This document shows, piece after piece, positions 55,001-62,520 of a stretch of DNA of 64,000 nt. Where the stretch lies: the NCBI RefSeq assembly GCF_024868665.1, contig NC_079908.1, positions 9,027,946 to 9,091,945 on the forward strand. The letters run 5' to 3'. Every line of letters begins with the position of its first letter. Position 1 is the first letter of the stretch. The position numbers were made by a program, and so were the translations under genes. Under the pieces are notes generated by a model, which did no database searches, was not told the DNA's origin, and saw only the letters and a list, made by a program, of their open reading frames with translations. The DNA comes from Triplophysa rosa. Taxonomy: Eukaryota > Chordata > Actinopteri > Cypriniformes > Nemacheilidae.

Positions 55001-58000
55001 CGTTATTCCAACGATCGCAACTTTCACACGCATTTGATGGACAGATAATCTGCGCACTTTGTTGTCAATGCTGTGGATATTTCAGCAAATCATTTGCATC
55101 AATTTAACAGCATTAGATTAAAGAGGGTAAACCTTTACTGTGCACATCCATATGATGTATCCAGATGGGGGAGAGATGGGCTCTTATTTGATCAGTAATG
55201 CCTTCGCGTATCTTAGTTCAGTAAGTTTAACAGCATTATTAAAAATGGAAATCATTCAAATTATCATTCAATCATTCAAATGAACTGTACACTGAAATGG
55301 ACAAATCAGATGGATTAACACAGTAACAGTAAATCAATACCTCCTGGCTCAATTCAGCTGTCACTTTATTTTGACATGTTGAAGTGCGATTCAATTCCTT
55401 AAAACTCACTTAACAATTCAATATTTAGGCTATATTCAGACAAAAACTTATTAGGAACTGCCGCGTTACAAAGTTTGAAGAAAAAAATGCGTGGTTCAGT
55501 TGAACGAAAAATGTCAAACCTTTTTATAAATGTTTTCAATGAACACTTATTACTCACCCTGAACGATGTCTTCTTGCGGCTCGACGGTAGCAACAGTAGA
55601 AGTGTTGATCGTGGCATCTTCATGGTGGCTAACGTTAGCTTTCACAAACTTATTGAATGATCCTCTTAGTTATTTTCTGAAACTCTTCTTTCTTTTCCTT
55701 TTTTCGCCCCCTGACTCGTGTCGAGAAAATCGATCACGCTCTCGTGCTGCAGCCGAAAACTGAGCAGCTACGTACATAGAACGAGCACGCCATGGAGCGA
55801 GCATGCAGCACTATAAGGCCATATCGAAATTAATAAAACAATGTTATAAATTTGTTCATGTGTTATGAAATTATAGATAGAGGAAGACACATCAGAAATT
55901 TTATTTTGCTGGGTGAGAAATAAAAAAATACACAAAAATATATTTTTTTGGCACAGCCCTTACGACGGCTCTGCTCACTGTAACACATAAACACATGAAC
56001 ATCGTGTCCAGAGTTGCCCTGAGAGTTTATTTCAGGTGCATTTAACTGTTTTCACTGTTTGAGAAAAACTATCGTTACACACACTAAACTTTAAAGCGTC
56101 TTCACGACCACCCCTCAAAATAAAACACAGGTTAACCTAAATGCTCAAATGAAAAAAATACTGTAGTGTTGTATATGTGATATAGCAAATTGTGGTATTT
56201 TTGTTGTAAATTGATAAACTGTAGTATACTTTAATATTTACTATAGTAAGGTTCAAAAACACTATATTAGCTAGGAATTTTACTGCAGTTTACTATCGGC
56301 AATATCGGTGAATACTATAGTATACTACAGTATTTTTATGTGGACAAATATATTACTATTCTATAGTAAAAAATGGACAACACAGAACAATAAAAAAATG
56401 GGAAAACTCTAGTTGATCCATTTGTATATAACATTAATGTCCTTTTTCGTTAACCAGTCTATTTATGTGCTGACCTGCATTTGTGTTTTTTAAAGAGACG
56501 TATTATACTTGTGCCACCTGCACAATTGTTTGGCCTGTGCCACAAAACTTTAAACCTCTGTAGCACCAGTGCTATGTGCAAAAAAGTTAATATTTTCAAT
56601 TCAGATCGTGGATCGAGATTCTTTGTTATGAAGATCGTGATATGCTTTTTTGGGAAGATCGCCCAGCTCTAATCCTAAATATGTTTAACATGAGGTCTTG
56701 TCTCTATATCATTTTTGTAGGCCCAGATTATCTCTTTGCCTGGCCCACCAGGGCCTCCTGGACCACCTGGGCCTGCGGTAAGAAACAAAGTTGAATATCT
56801 TGAGGGTTTTAAAGTTTAATACCCTCCTCTTAACTGGTCTTTTTATTAAAGAAAGTTAAGCACGCTAAACAGTTTTCCCCAATTTATTTTTCTGAAGGGA
56901 TATCATGGATCGCCTGGACCTAAGGTGAGTCTATGAAACAAGTAAAATACAACTTCTTTAAAACTGAATAATGCATTTCAGGCAGGGACGGATTAAAGCA
57001 CGTGCCCAGGGCACTAGACCAGCAGGGGGCCCTGCCAAATTTTTATGTGTACATTTTTTATTTATTTTATTTTCTGAAGTATTAAAGTATTGAATTATTA
57101 ACCGTAGCGAATAAATCAAATAAATAATCTTAATGCATTGCTGCGCTGTTGAGAAGGACATCTAGAGGTGAGTAAAAAACACTGTGTAATACAAGTGTGC
57201 AGAAGTCACGTGTAGAAGACCGTAGAAAGCAAAATAACAAAATTAGTTTAAAGTTTAACCACAGAAATGTGTCAAAGATATCTCAGTTCTCTGTCTTTAA
57301 TTGCTGCAGTCTTGTGAGACATTTGGATTACATTGTGGAAGAGTTTTCTCAGAGGAAATCACGAAAGATACCTCTCAGCTGAGTTCAAACCAACTTTTTT
57401 ATCAAGATAACGTTAAATGCGTTGGCGATTGATATTGCTTAATTTGTAATGCATGGACTGTTAAATCTCGTCGTCTTAATGCAGAAATGTTAATTATGCA
57501 AGGAATAAGCCTATTGTTGGGACAAGTCTCGTAAGCTTTTGTTTACAAAGTTGGCATATGGCAGTTTCTGTTATCAAAAGAGTGCCATGAGACCCCCGCG
57601 GTTTGCGATTTTTCAAACCATTCCTGAGCGCTGTGTCAAGCGTTTTTAGATGCAAAGATGTGTTCTGTGCGAACCGCTCCTAAGTCCTGTGTATTTGGGC
57701 ATAGGTGCAACACTGTTCTCGTAAAATATGTGATGCCAGGGGGCCTTTGAAACGCCCGTGCCCACTGCACATCAAAGTCATAATCCGTCCCTGATTTCAG
57801 GGTCATGTGAGATAAAATACAAATGTGTGATGTAACACAGGGAGAGCCTGGTGATGCAGTTAAAGGAGAAAGGGGGGATATTGGAGAGAGAGGTCCACTT
57901 GGGCCACGGGTAAGTTTCATACAGTCTGGACACTGCTGCAGAACCATTACAAAGCAACCACATTGAGACACGGTCCTTGTGTCCTGGTCATGTTTCACAA

Positions 58001-59002
58001 CAATGCTGTGTTTGACACCTGTTCGTTGTGTTCAGGGTCTTCAAGGTTTACCAGGTTCTAATGGATTGGTAGGCCTGCCCGGTGCAAAAGGTGAAAAGGT
58101 CAGTGTTTCATACACTTTAATCTTTTCTCATTCTAAACATAACCTGTTACTGTAATTCAACCAACAAAGCTGTTTTTACTATCTAATGGTTTTAATATTT
58201 GTAGGGAAAACAAGGAGAACCGGGATTAGACGTAAGTCATCATTACACTCTTGATCAACACAAAGTAAACAAGCAAAAAAAAACTATAAGTAACATAATT
58301 ATACTTTTACTATTGTAAAATCACTTCTTAATAGTGGCGCGGCCATCTTGGAAGGATAATACTCCGCTGCTATTATTGTTTTGATATGAACCGTTACTTG
58401 TTTTGGTTTGATATATGGAGAAATCGAAAGTGAAAGAACCCTGGGCTTTTCCTGAACGACTCTGCGTAATGCTATTGCAGTTTTTAACACAGCAAGACCG
58501 ACCCTAGTTATATTTCCTAATCAAACAAGACAAACAAAAACACTGCATTGAACACACTAGCAGCCATCCTCCCAAGCTCTATACATTTTCAGATGCATTG
58601 CCGTGTGCAGAGTTACAAAAAAATGGCATGTGAATGCAAAATGAGTCTCGTGCACTTAACATGGTGGTGTGATTTTTGCTGTGTGCATGCTCATGTGAAC
58701 GTATGAAGTAGAAACTAGGCCTAAGAACTCGTCTGTGTTCCACTGAACTATGTCGTAGTGGGAATATCACTGAGAATGCTCAAACTGATCAACGAGATGA
58801 GTTAATTTGTTCATTTTTGGGTGAACTCTAGCTAGAAGTACTTTTAAGTATTTAAAGGCAGTTCATAGTGAACATGTCTTTCCTTTGTCAGGGTTTTCAT
58901 GGGCTTCAAGGAGAAAAGGGGGACAGAGGAGATAGGGGAGAAAAGGTAATAGAAATAAAAATAATATCCTCTTTTATCATGCAGTACCCCCTCTAAGCCT
59001 CC

Positions 59003-59051
<49 letters not shown>

Positions 59052-60021
59052 GGGTGAGAGAGGCTTAATGGGAAAGAAAGGTCTGAAAGGACAGAAGGGA
59101 GAACAGGGACCTCCAGGCCTTGATCAGCCTTGTCCTGTGGTATGTCATGTAATCATATTTTCCATATGTCATCTAATTTTTGGAAAAATAAATGTCCTTC
59201 AACAGCTTTAGCAAGAAGTGCCACAACCTGTGGGTTGTTGCTTAATGATGCTGTATGCATTTGTGGCAGAATGTGCGTGTGTATTGAAATAATTCGCTGC
59301 AATAAATTTGACATGAATGGGTTTCACTAACAGGGCACCAATGGGTGTAGAAAACTTGGTGGGGAGGCAAGGGCCCCAGATGCCCCCTGCCCTTTGGTAC
59401 AGTATCTTTATCTAAAATATGTGTGTGTGGTTATGTTGTTTGATGTTTCCATCCTGGTGCGTTGGGTTCCCCTGTACACAACTACTGTATAAGTTCTGAC
59501 TCAGACGGCTTGGCATAGATCTGTGAATTACACATTTATTATATATTTGCCAGAATGCAGAGTGCAACCCATCAATAAAGTGACAAATATGAAATAGTAT
59601 CAGCCTTAAAAAATGACAATTGTTTAGAGAGCTGGTTGTTAATCAACTAAACCAACTAGTTAACTATCCTGTTCAAGAACCATAGCCGTCTGGGTTTTGA
59701 GCATGATTTGAGTTGTGGTTAACAGTCATACTTACTTCCAAAAGTATTCATCTGTGGGTTGCTGTGTTTCCTTCAGTCTCACATCATTGGTGGCAGATCT
59801 GATGTGCAATTCCTGCCTTCTTTCCCCATCAGTAAGAGCTTTTAAACAAATCTTTACATTTATGTATCTCTCTCTTCACAGGGGCGAGATGGACTGCCGA
59901 TACCCGGATGCTGGCATAAGGTATTATAATCTCTATGTATTTGAAAGCAAGGATACTGCATTTGCTCTGTGACTGCTTTTTGTGTCTCTAACAGTCTTCC
60001 CCTGTTGCTCTCTTGCAGTAA
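36969..60021 (+). CDS. col23a1: collagen alpha-1(XXIII) chain, collagenous and C-terminal part (5' partial, 27 coding exons plus a stop-codon exon)
   Basis: Type XXIII collagen is a homotrimeric type II transmembrane collagen whose ectodomain can be shed by furin-type cleavage. The joined exons (e1-e28, listed separately) give 423 residues: three Gly-X-Y blocks separated by short non-collagenous stretches, ending in a Cys-containing tail (LDQPCPV then [13 protein letters not shown]). Human COL23A1, from memory, has the same order and ends DGLPVPGCWHK. Relatives XIII and XXV end ...GCWNK and ...GCWQK and lack GRDGYPGPLG. Exon sizes are mostly multiples of 9 nt (27, 36, 45, 54, 63, 90, 117), as in fibril-type and membrane collagens. 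The signal-anchor, cytoplasmic tail and furin site should lie in exons before position 1, or were missed in 1-36968. About 19 residues fewer than human lie between e9 and e15, so a small exon may have been missed or lost there. Paralogue (a or b copy) not determined. Confidence 0.88.
37005..39458 (+). other. col23a1 intron between e1 and e2
   Basis: About 2.4 kb of unique-looking, AT-rich sequence. No repeat family recognised and no further Gly-X-Y exon found. Confidence 0.6.
39459..39466 (+). CDS. col23a1: col23a1 exon e2: 8-nt microexon
   Basis: A strong acceptor (tttttgtttgtgtttcag) is followed by only eight bases, GAATTCCA, and then the donor gtaagt. With the G left by e1 it makes one triplet Gly-Ile-Pro and restores phase 0 for e3. 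Aligned to human [20 protein letters not shown] lies on GDP-GPP-GQS-GRD-GYP with no gap, which is the main support. Without it e1 and e3 would be joined out of frame. Confidence 0.78.
40224..40250 (+). CDS. col23a1: col23a1 exon e3
   Basis: 27 nt, acceptor tcctaacag, donor gtcagt (non-consensus at +3). Encodes [15 protein letters not shown] is a signature of type XXIII among the membrane collagens. Confidence 0.85.
41840..42110. repeat. AGCTGGT-rich interspersed repeat
   Basis: Many permutations of AGCTGGT/ACCAGCT and CCAGCCTGG: gctggtctcccagcctgg at the left reappears inverted as ccaggctggagaccagc at the right. A common cyprinid palindromic repeat, within the e3-e4 intron. Confidence 0.75.
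42541..42567 (+). CDS. col23a1: col23a1 exon e4
   Basis: 27 nt, acceptor tctctctcag, donor gtaagt. Encodes GPLGMDGRP, equivalent to GPLGLDGKP of the human protein. Confidence 0.9.
42773..42799 (+). CDS. col23a1: col23a1 exon e5
   Basis: 27 nt, acceptor ctctttacag, donor gtaata. Encodes GPPGPKGSQ. Separated from e4 by only a 205-bp intron. Confidence 0.88.
44249..44275 (+). CDS. col23a1: col23a1 exon e6
   Basis: 27 nt, acceptor cttcttttgccag, donor gtacat. Encodes GMPGPKGDK, a charged Gly-X-Y stretch. Confidence 0.87.
44475..44501 (+). CDS. col23a1: col23a1 exon e7
   Basis: 27 nt, acceptor ctttccacag, donor gtgagt. Encodes GDQGDMGPR, the end of the first collagenous block (human ...GDFGPR). 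Confidence 0.9.
45711..46020. mobile_element. short DNA element with GTTTCTCAAT ends
   Basis: Left taggtcgtttctcaat and right attgagaaacggcccta are inverted. 310 bp, with no exact target duplication noted. Confidence 0.6.
46051..46359. mobile_element. 309-bp MITE with perfect 16-bp inverted ends
   Basis: TTAAAGCAACACTATG at 46051-46066 is the exact reverse complement of 46344-46359. TTAA at both ends suggests a piggyBac-like or TTAA-targeting element, but no other evidence for its class was seen. Confidence 0.85.
46982..47041 (+). CDS. col23a1: col23a1 exon e8: non-collagenous interruption
   Basis: 60 nt with a pyrimidine-rich acceptor (tgacctcccag) and donor gtatgt, phase 0 on both sides. 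Encodes [20 protein letters not shown]: after the first Gly-Pro-Pro there is no Gly-X-Y, so this is a flexible or helical break in the triple helix. COL25A1 and COL13A1 have a non-collagenous segment at this point, before a G-(D/E)-Q-x-Q-A block. Human COL23A1, as I remember it, goes straight from GPR to GDQGQ. It could be alternatively spliced, since skipping keeps the frame. Confidence 0.72.
47828..48205 (-). mobile_element. MITE family B copy 6
   Basis: TTAAAGGTCCAGTGTGTAATT at the left; GTGTCAGCCACCATAGTGCTTC and CACTAGATGCCACTAAAGTTC at the right. It lies 130 bp upstream of exon e9. Confidence 0.8.
48336..48452 (+). CDS. col23a1: col23a1 exon e9: largest collagenous exon
   Basis: 117 nt, 13 perfect Gly-X-Y triplets, acceptor tctctctcttag, donor gtaaga. 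It opens with [16 protein letters not shown] and continues with [16 protein letters not shown]. This matches the most conserved block of types XXIII and XXV (GDQGQ...[10 protein letters not shown]...GPPGDTGKDGPRG). Confidence 0.95.
48791..49095. mobile_element. MITE family A copy
   Basis: gtgagagttcacccaaaaatgaa at the left and catttttgggtgaactgtctgtttaag at the right are inverted. The internal CATTTACTCTCCCTCAAGTTG and AAAGAAGATATTTTGAAGAA blocks are well preserved. Confidence 0.85.
49214..49661. mobile_element. MITE family A copy with internal insert
   Basis: aaagggatagttcacccaaaaatg at the left and catttttgggtgaactatccctttaa at the right form near-perfect ends. The interior has a repeated ACCATG(T)n insert around 49285-49425. 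Confidence 0.85.
50990..51016 (+). CDS. col23a1: col23a1 exon e10
   Basis: 27 nt, acceptor tttttttttaataatag, donor gtagaa. Encodes GPPGKDGNE. Starts a tight cluster of ten exons in 2 kb. Confidence 0.87.
51145..51171 (+). CDS. col23a1: col23a1 exon e11
   Basis: 27 nt, acceptor tttttttgctacag, donor gtagta. Encodes GPRGPPGVQ. Confidence 0.87.
51312..51365 (+). CDS. col23a1: col23a1 exon e12
   Basis: 54 nt, acceptor tttcatttag, donor gtttga (weak). Encodes [18 protein letters not shown], six perfect triplets, similar to the human GENGVDGAPGPKG region. Confidence 0.87.
51463..51513 (+). CDS. col23a1: col23a1 exon e13, with a Gly-X-Y phase slip
   Basis: 51 nt, donor gtgagt. The acceptor atgggggatcag has a purine-rich run just upstream and is weak. 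Encodes [17 protein letters not shown]: five triplets, then Gly-Lys alone before the next exon starts with Gly. The missing Y residue makes a G1G-type imperfection. The 51-nt length is the only exon here that is 3 nt short of a multiple of 9 for this reason. Confidence 0.82.
51621..51656 (+). CDS. col23a1: col23a1 exon e14
   Basis: 36 nt, acceptor attttccatag, donor gtgagg. Encodes [12 protein letters not shown], four perfect triplets. Confidence 0.9.
51745..51813 (+). CDS. col23a1: col23a1 exon e15: end of a collagenous block and helical interruption
   Basis: 69 nt, acceptor cattttctcag, donor gtaaac. Encodes [13 protein letters not shown] then [10 protein letters not shown]. The second half is non-collagenous with leucines and isoleucines in helical spacing. 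It corresponds to IDYDGRILDALK in human XXIII and IDYNGNLHEALQ in XXV (from memory), a segment thought to form a short coiled coil that aids trimer registration. Confidence 0.9.
51835..52400. mobile_element. DNA element with TGTG-CCC-GGAC-CAAAACCAG ends
   Basis: Left tgtgcccctggacaacaaaaccag pairs with right ctggttttgcggtccggggtcaca. Internal TAGGATAGGACAATATTTGG and TTTACGGTAGGAAATTTACA blocks are those of a widespread cyprinid repeat. It fills most of the e15-e16 intron. Confidence 0.85.
52499..52534 (+). CDS. col23a1: col23a1 exon e16
   Basis: 36 nt, acceptor ttgtatccaatag, donor gtgagt. Encodes [12 protein letters not shown], the restart of the triple helix (human [10 protein letters not shown]). 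The preceding intron is mostly a mobile element (51835-52400). Confidence 0.9.
52679..52723 (+). CDS. col23a1: col23a1 exon e17
   Basis: 45 nt, acceptor ctttgcaacag, donor gttggt (non-consensus). Encodes [15 protein letters not shown], five triplets (compare GELGLPGAPGIDGEK in human). Confidence 0.88.
52828..52917 (+). CDS. col23a1: col23a1 exon e18
   Basis: 90 nt, ten perfect triplets, acceptor tttctcacccag, donor gtgagt. Begins [16 protein letters not shown] and ends GNIGLTGPS. Lys- and Glu-rich triplets (KGE, KGD) would favour interchain salt bridges. Confidence 0.92.
52991..53044 (+). CDS. col23a1: col23a1 exon e19: end of the middle collagenous block
   Basis: 54 nt, acceptor tgtcattgtag, donor gtgagt. 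Encodes [18 protein letters not shown]: Gly-X-Y up to GDS, then the start of a non-collagenous segment that continues into e20. Human counterpart GEKGESASDSLQESL. Confidence 0.9.
53115..56669. mobile_element. ~3.6-kb hAT-like element filling the e19-e20 intron
   Basis: Left taggggtgggcgat and right atcgcccagctcta are inverted over 14 bp with two mismatches. The direct repeat TAATCCTAA lies at 53103-53111 and 56670-56678. At 53426-53470 an open [15 protein letters not shown], ended by TAA, matches the start of the BED-finger transposase usual in fish hAT elements, so this is a decayed autonomous copy with other inserts. Confidence 0.7.
53910..54912. mobile_element. hAT-like element nested in the larger one
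   Basis: Ends TAGGGTTGCGTGG and ..GAGCCAACACTA (inverted, imperfect), with the exact 8-bp direct repeat TTGCTGTG at 53902-53909 and 54913-54920. GGTACCGGTA-type motifs occur at both ends. 1003 bp. Confidence 0.82.
56721..56777 (+). CDS. col23a1: col23a1 exon e20: end of the interruption and restart of the helix
   Basis: 57 nt, acceptor atttttgtag, donor gtaaga. Encodes [19 protein letters not shown]. With e19 it gives [19 protein letters not shown], matching [19 protein letters not shown] of human XXIII; this is the strongest evidence that the gene is type XXIII. The Leu/Ile pattern before the Pro-rich restart fits a trimer-nucleating helix. Confidence 0.95.
56898..56924 (+). CDS. col23a1: col23a1 exon e21
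   Basis: 27 nt, acceptor tttattttttctgaag, donor gtgagt. Encodes GYHGSPGPK. Confidence 0.85.
56983..57793. mobile_element. non-autonomous hAT-like element next to exon e22
   Basis: Ends CAGGGACGGATTA and TAATCCGTCCCTG are perfectly inverted and flanked by the exact 8-bp repeat ATTTCAGG (56975-56982 and 57794-57801). 811 bp, ending 47 bp before exon e22. Confidence 0.9.
57841..57909 (+). CDS. col23a1: col23a1 exon e22, with a two-residue interruption
   Basis: 69 nt, acceptor gtgtgatgtaacacag (weak, purine-containing), donor gtaagt. Encodes [18 protein letters not shown] then PLGPR. Between GDA and GER there are two extra residues, Val-Lys, so the Gly-X-Y register shifts (G4G-type). Human has a continuous GLDGAKGEK here. 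A nearby acceptor-like site at 57800 leads quickly to a stop and was rejected. Confidence 0.85.
58036..58098 (+). CDS. col23a1: col23a1 exon e23
   Basis: 63 nt, acceptor ttgtgttcag, donor gtcagt. Encodes [13 protein letters not shown] then LPGAKGEK; human GLPGPVGPPGLIG then LPGTKGEK. Confidence 0.92.
58205..58231 (+). CDS. col23a1: col23a1 exon e24
   Basis: 27 nt, acceptor taatatttgtag, donor gtaagt. Encodes GKQGEPGLD; human GRPGEPGLD. Confidence 0.92.
58797..58835. repeat. MITE family A terminal relic
   Basis: tttgttcatttttgggtgaactct is the right terminus only. Confidence 0.55.
58892..58945 (+). CDS. col23a1: col23a1 exon e25
   Basis: 54 nt, acceptor tcctttgtcag, donor gtaata. Encodes [18 protein letters not shown]. 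Human has GFPGPRGEKGDRSERGEK, where a Ser replaces one Gly; in this fish that triplet is intact. Confidence 0.93.
59004..59048 (+). repeat. (CT)n microsatellite forming the polypyrimidine tract of exon e26
   Basis: 45 uninterrupted pyrimidines, nearly all CT repeats, followed directly by GCAG and the exon. Confidence 0.95.
59053..59139 (+). CDS. col23a1: col23a1 exon e26: end of the last triple helix and first Cys of the C-terminal domain
   Basis: 87 nt, donor gtatgt. The acceptor polypyrimidine tract is a (CT)n microsatellite. Encodes [19 protein letters not shown] then [10 protein letters not shown]. Human: GERGVPGRKGVKGQKGEPG then [10 protein letters not shown]. The Cys in QPCPV is shared with XIII and XXV (DAPC). 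Confidence 0.95.
59882..59920 (+). CDS. col23a1: col23a1 exon e27: C-terminal domain
   Basis: 39 nt, acceptor ctctcttcacag, donor AAG|gtatta. Encodes [13 protein letters not shown] with the second conserved Cys. Splicing to the next exon gives an immediate TAA, so the protein ends ...GCWHK exactly like human XXIII. If the last intron is retained, reading goes on for Val-Leu and then TAA at 59927-59929. Confidence 0.92.
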
Positions 60022-60710
60022 TGACTAACCTGGAGCATGGAGTTTGTACATATTGATATATATTTTTATAACATTTGCTTTTCGTCTACCAATTTTTAGT
60101 CAATTCTTATTTAATATACTGGGTTGGCATATGGGAGCCTATGCAAAAATAATATGTATGTATCGCTGCATTAACAAAAGAGTGGCTCTTCGATGTCTCA
60201 ATAACAAGTAAGTTCAAAAGCAATCCAGAGAGCGTCGTGTGTGCAGGACTTGATATTGAGAAGAGACATGAACTCTATGCTTGCGGATGCACAGAGAATG
60301 CTGCTGCTGTCCTTAAGGAGAGAATGGGAATGACCAAAATAACCCTGAACCTTCTAACAGACTGACCGATGTGTCTGCAAATGCTGACTTCACTGGCTGT
60401 CTTCCTTTCCTGGGTACCCATCCACTCTTCATTAAATGTTTGCTTTGAAAGGAAGAGGCCTCAGGACAGGGCGGCAGAGCCGAGCACCCATCTCAGCCTT
60501 AAAAGACATTGAGTGGGGTACGTGGAGGGAGTATAGTTTGCCAAAGGATAGTCCAAAGGAAAGGGCTTGCCTGGATATTGCACTGGATCTGAACTGGCGT
60601 ACATATGGACAAATCTGTACTCAGGAAACGCAAGGGACTAGCTCAAAAGGAAACAGCATATTGTCTTTTGTTCCGTTTATCAATAAAAAATACACCAGTG
60701 GAGTAGTGCA
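60019..60710 (+). other. col23a1: col23a1 terminal exon: stop codon and 3' UTR
   Basis: Acceptor ttgctctcttgcag, then TAA (60019-60021) as the first three bases of the exon, followed by a second in-register stop (TGA). The rest is 3' UTR. The end near 60710 is set by the AATAAA signal at 60682 and is approximate; a longer UTR using AATAAA at 61627 is possible. Confidence 0.75.
60682..60687 (+). terminator. AATAAA polyadenylation signal for col23a1
   Basis: Canonical hexamer about 660 nt after the stop. The downstream stretch (gtggagtagtgcaaattgtataataagtg) is moderately GT-containing. A second canonical hexamer at 61627 could give a longer transcript. Confidence 0.55.
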
Positions 60711-61654
60711 AATTGTATAATAAGTGATATTATGTACACAAGTTTTTTGGGTATTTTTAAAGTCTTGTCTTGGTGTTCATAAGAACCCCCACATTGTATA
60801 AACTAATTTTATTCATGGTTTTTGTAAGGAGTTGTTTGCATCCCAATTGAGTGTTATATGAGGTCTGTGTAAATGAAATATGTAATTTTTACAATACATT
60901 ATATTTTTTCACTTTCTTTAAAAACCTAGTCAGAAGTTGTTGTTTGGATAACAAAGCATTTTGTATGCATTGTGTTTTATGTCGAATCATTGTTTTTACC
61001 CCACACTTTTTGTTTTAATTTAGTAAAAGATGAACGTTTAAGATAAAGGTATTATAGACCCATAGGCCTGAAACATATTCTACAGAACGTATGTGAACTC
61101 AAAAAGAAGCTCATTTTCATGTGTTGTGTTCCCACTGAAATACGAAAGTATTTTTTGCATTCTCAGCTTTACTTTAAGGTGCTCTATCCACCTTCACAAC
61201 AACACATCTCATTTTAGATTCAAAATATCTTCACTGCCCTCTCTTTAGTATTGAGGTCTATAATAACCACTGCAATAACTCTTAGGGTGTGTTGTTGGTC
61301 AAGCATACTTGTAAAGTATGTTTCTGGGCCTAGTATGACAAGCAAATGCCAATTAGAATAGATCTTTCATTCATGTGGAAAAATGATAATTCAATCAACC
61401 TGCTTCTTTTCGTTTTCTATATTTGTACTTTAGTATTATAGCAACATGTCTTTCTGTAATAGAAACGTTAGGTAATTTATGATGGCTTCTCTAGAAAGTT
61501 GTTGTAGAGACATACGTATATACTGTAAGTAATAATCTGTGCCTACCAAAATATACTTTATATTAGATTTATATTATATACTTTTAATGTACTGACTTAC
61601 TGGTTTGAAGCCCATTTCTGACACATAATAAAAAAAATATGCTCTAAAAAATCG

Positions 61655-61826
61655 AAATTATGAGGGAAAAAGTAATTGTTATGAGACAAAAAAAATTGAA
61701 ATTATGAGATTAAAAATTGAGGTTAAAATTATGAGATAAAAAATCTAAATTATGAGATACAAAATTAAAAAACATTATGAGGTTAAAAGTCATAATTATG
61801 AGATATAAATGTGCAAAATTACGAGA
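61655..61826. repeat. AATTATGAGA(T/A)AAAA imperfect tandem repeat
   Basis: Seven or more diverged units of attatgagataaaa or attatgaggttaaaa, spaced roughly 20-40 bp. Confidence 0.8.
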
Positions 61827-61977
61827 AATAGACAAATTTAGGATTTAGCGTGCGCATGCGCAGTGCAGGCTGTAAACCGCACGCTGGCGACATCCTCTGG
61901 TTTAAATGGTGTAAATGCAACTCTGTGGTTTTACAAGATAAGTAATAAATATATCTAAATAAGTCTAAATAAGAAAG

Positions 61978-62520
61978 CGCTTTATTGCCTGGTGTGCCTG
62001 CACACACAGGGAATTTTGTTTGGTACTTGAAGCCCGCAAACATCCAAATGCATTAGCAGACGCATACTAATAAAATGGAGTAGAAAATATAGAAAATATA
62101 ATACGTGGAAATAGATAATTGTACAGAAGTAATATATGTAAAACAGATTGAAAATCTGTGAATATTCATATTTATAAAAAGCTATATGCCCAGATGCTCT
62201 AGTACTCCTTCTGAAGCACCGGCCAGAGAGCAACAATTCAAAGATGTTGTGTCCAGGGTGTGTCAAGTCTGTAATGATTTTTCCTGCACTTTACAAGGGT
62301 GAGAACAAGAGAACACCAATGATCTTTTCAGCAGTCTGGACTATCTGATCTTGTTCACTTGTGATCAACTGAGTAGCCGAGGCAAACCTGACTGTGATTA
62401 AAGTACACAGAACAACCTTTGTTGGGCCCTATGTGGGTCTCCCCCTTCAGGTCTGGTGAGATGTGGAGCCCAGGAACCTAAAGGACTCCACAACAAAGCA
62501 ATTACAAAATATTGTGTGTT
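61978..62520 (-). pseudogene. 3' end of a non-LTR retrotransposon (CR1/L2-like C-terminus), decayed
   Basis: On the minus strand THPGHNIFELLLSGRCFRRS matches the C-terminal HPGH-LFELLPSGRR(Y/F)RS motif of fish reverse transcriptases. Upstream, FLGST and a degenerate DCKDHWCSL-like stretch in broken frames match the region before it. The 3' part reads TTCCCTGTGTGTGCAGGCAC then AATAAAG. Confidence 0.72.

Noticed and set aside
57802..57840. acceptor-like ctgatttcag|GGT before exon e22
   Set aside because: Reading from it reaches TAA after four codons. It is the duplicated target site of a hAT insertion, and the exon from 57841 fits the human protein.
36969..60021. assignment to col25a1 or col13a1
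   Set aside because: The start (GKRG) and the GDQGQAG block resemble XXV, but GRDGYPGPLG, LAQ-I-x-[12 protein letters not shown] and the GCWHK end all favour XXIII.
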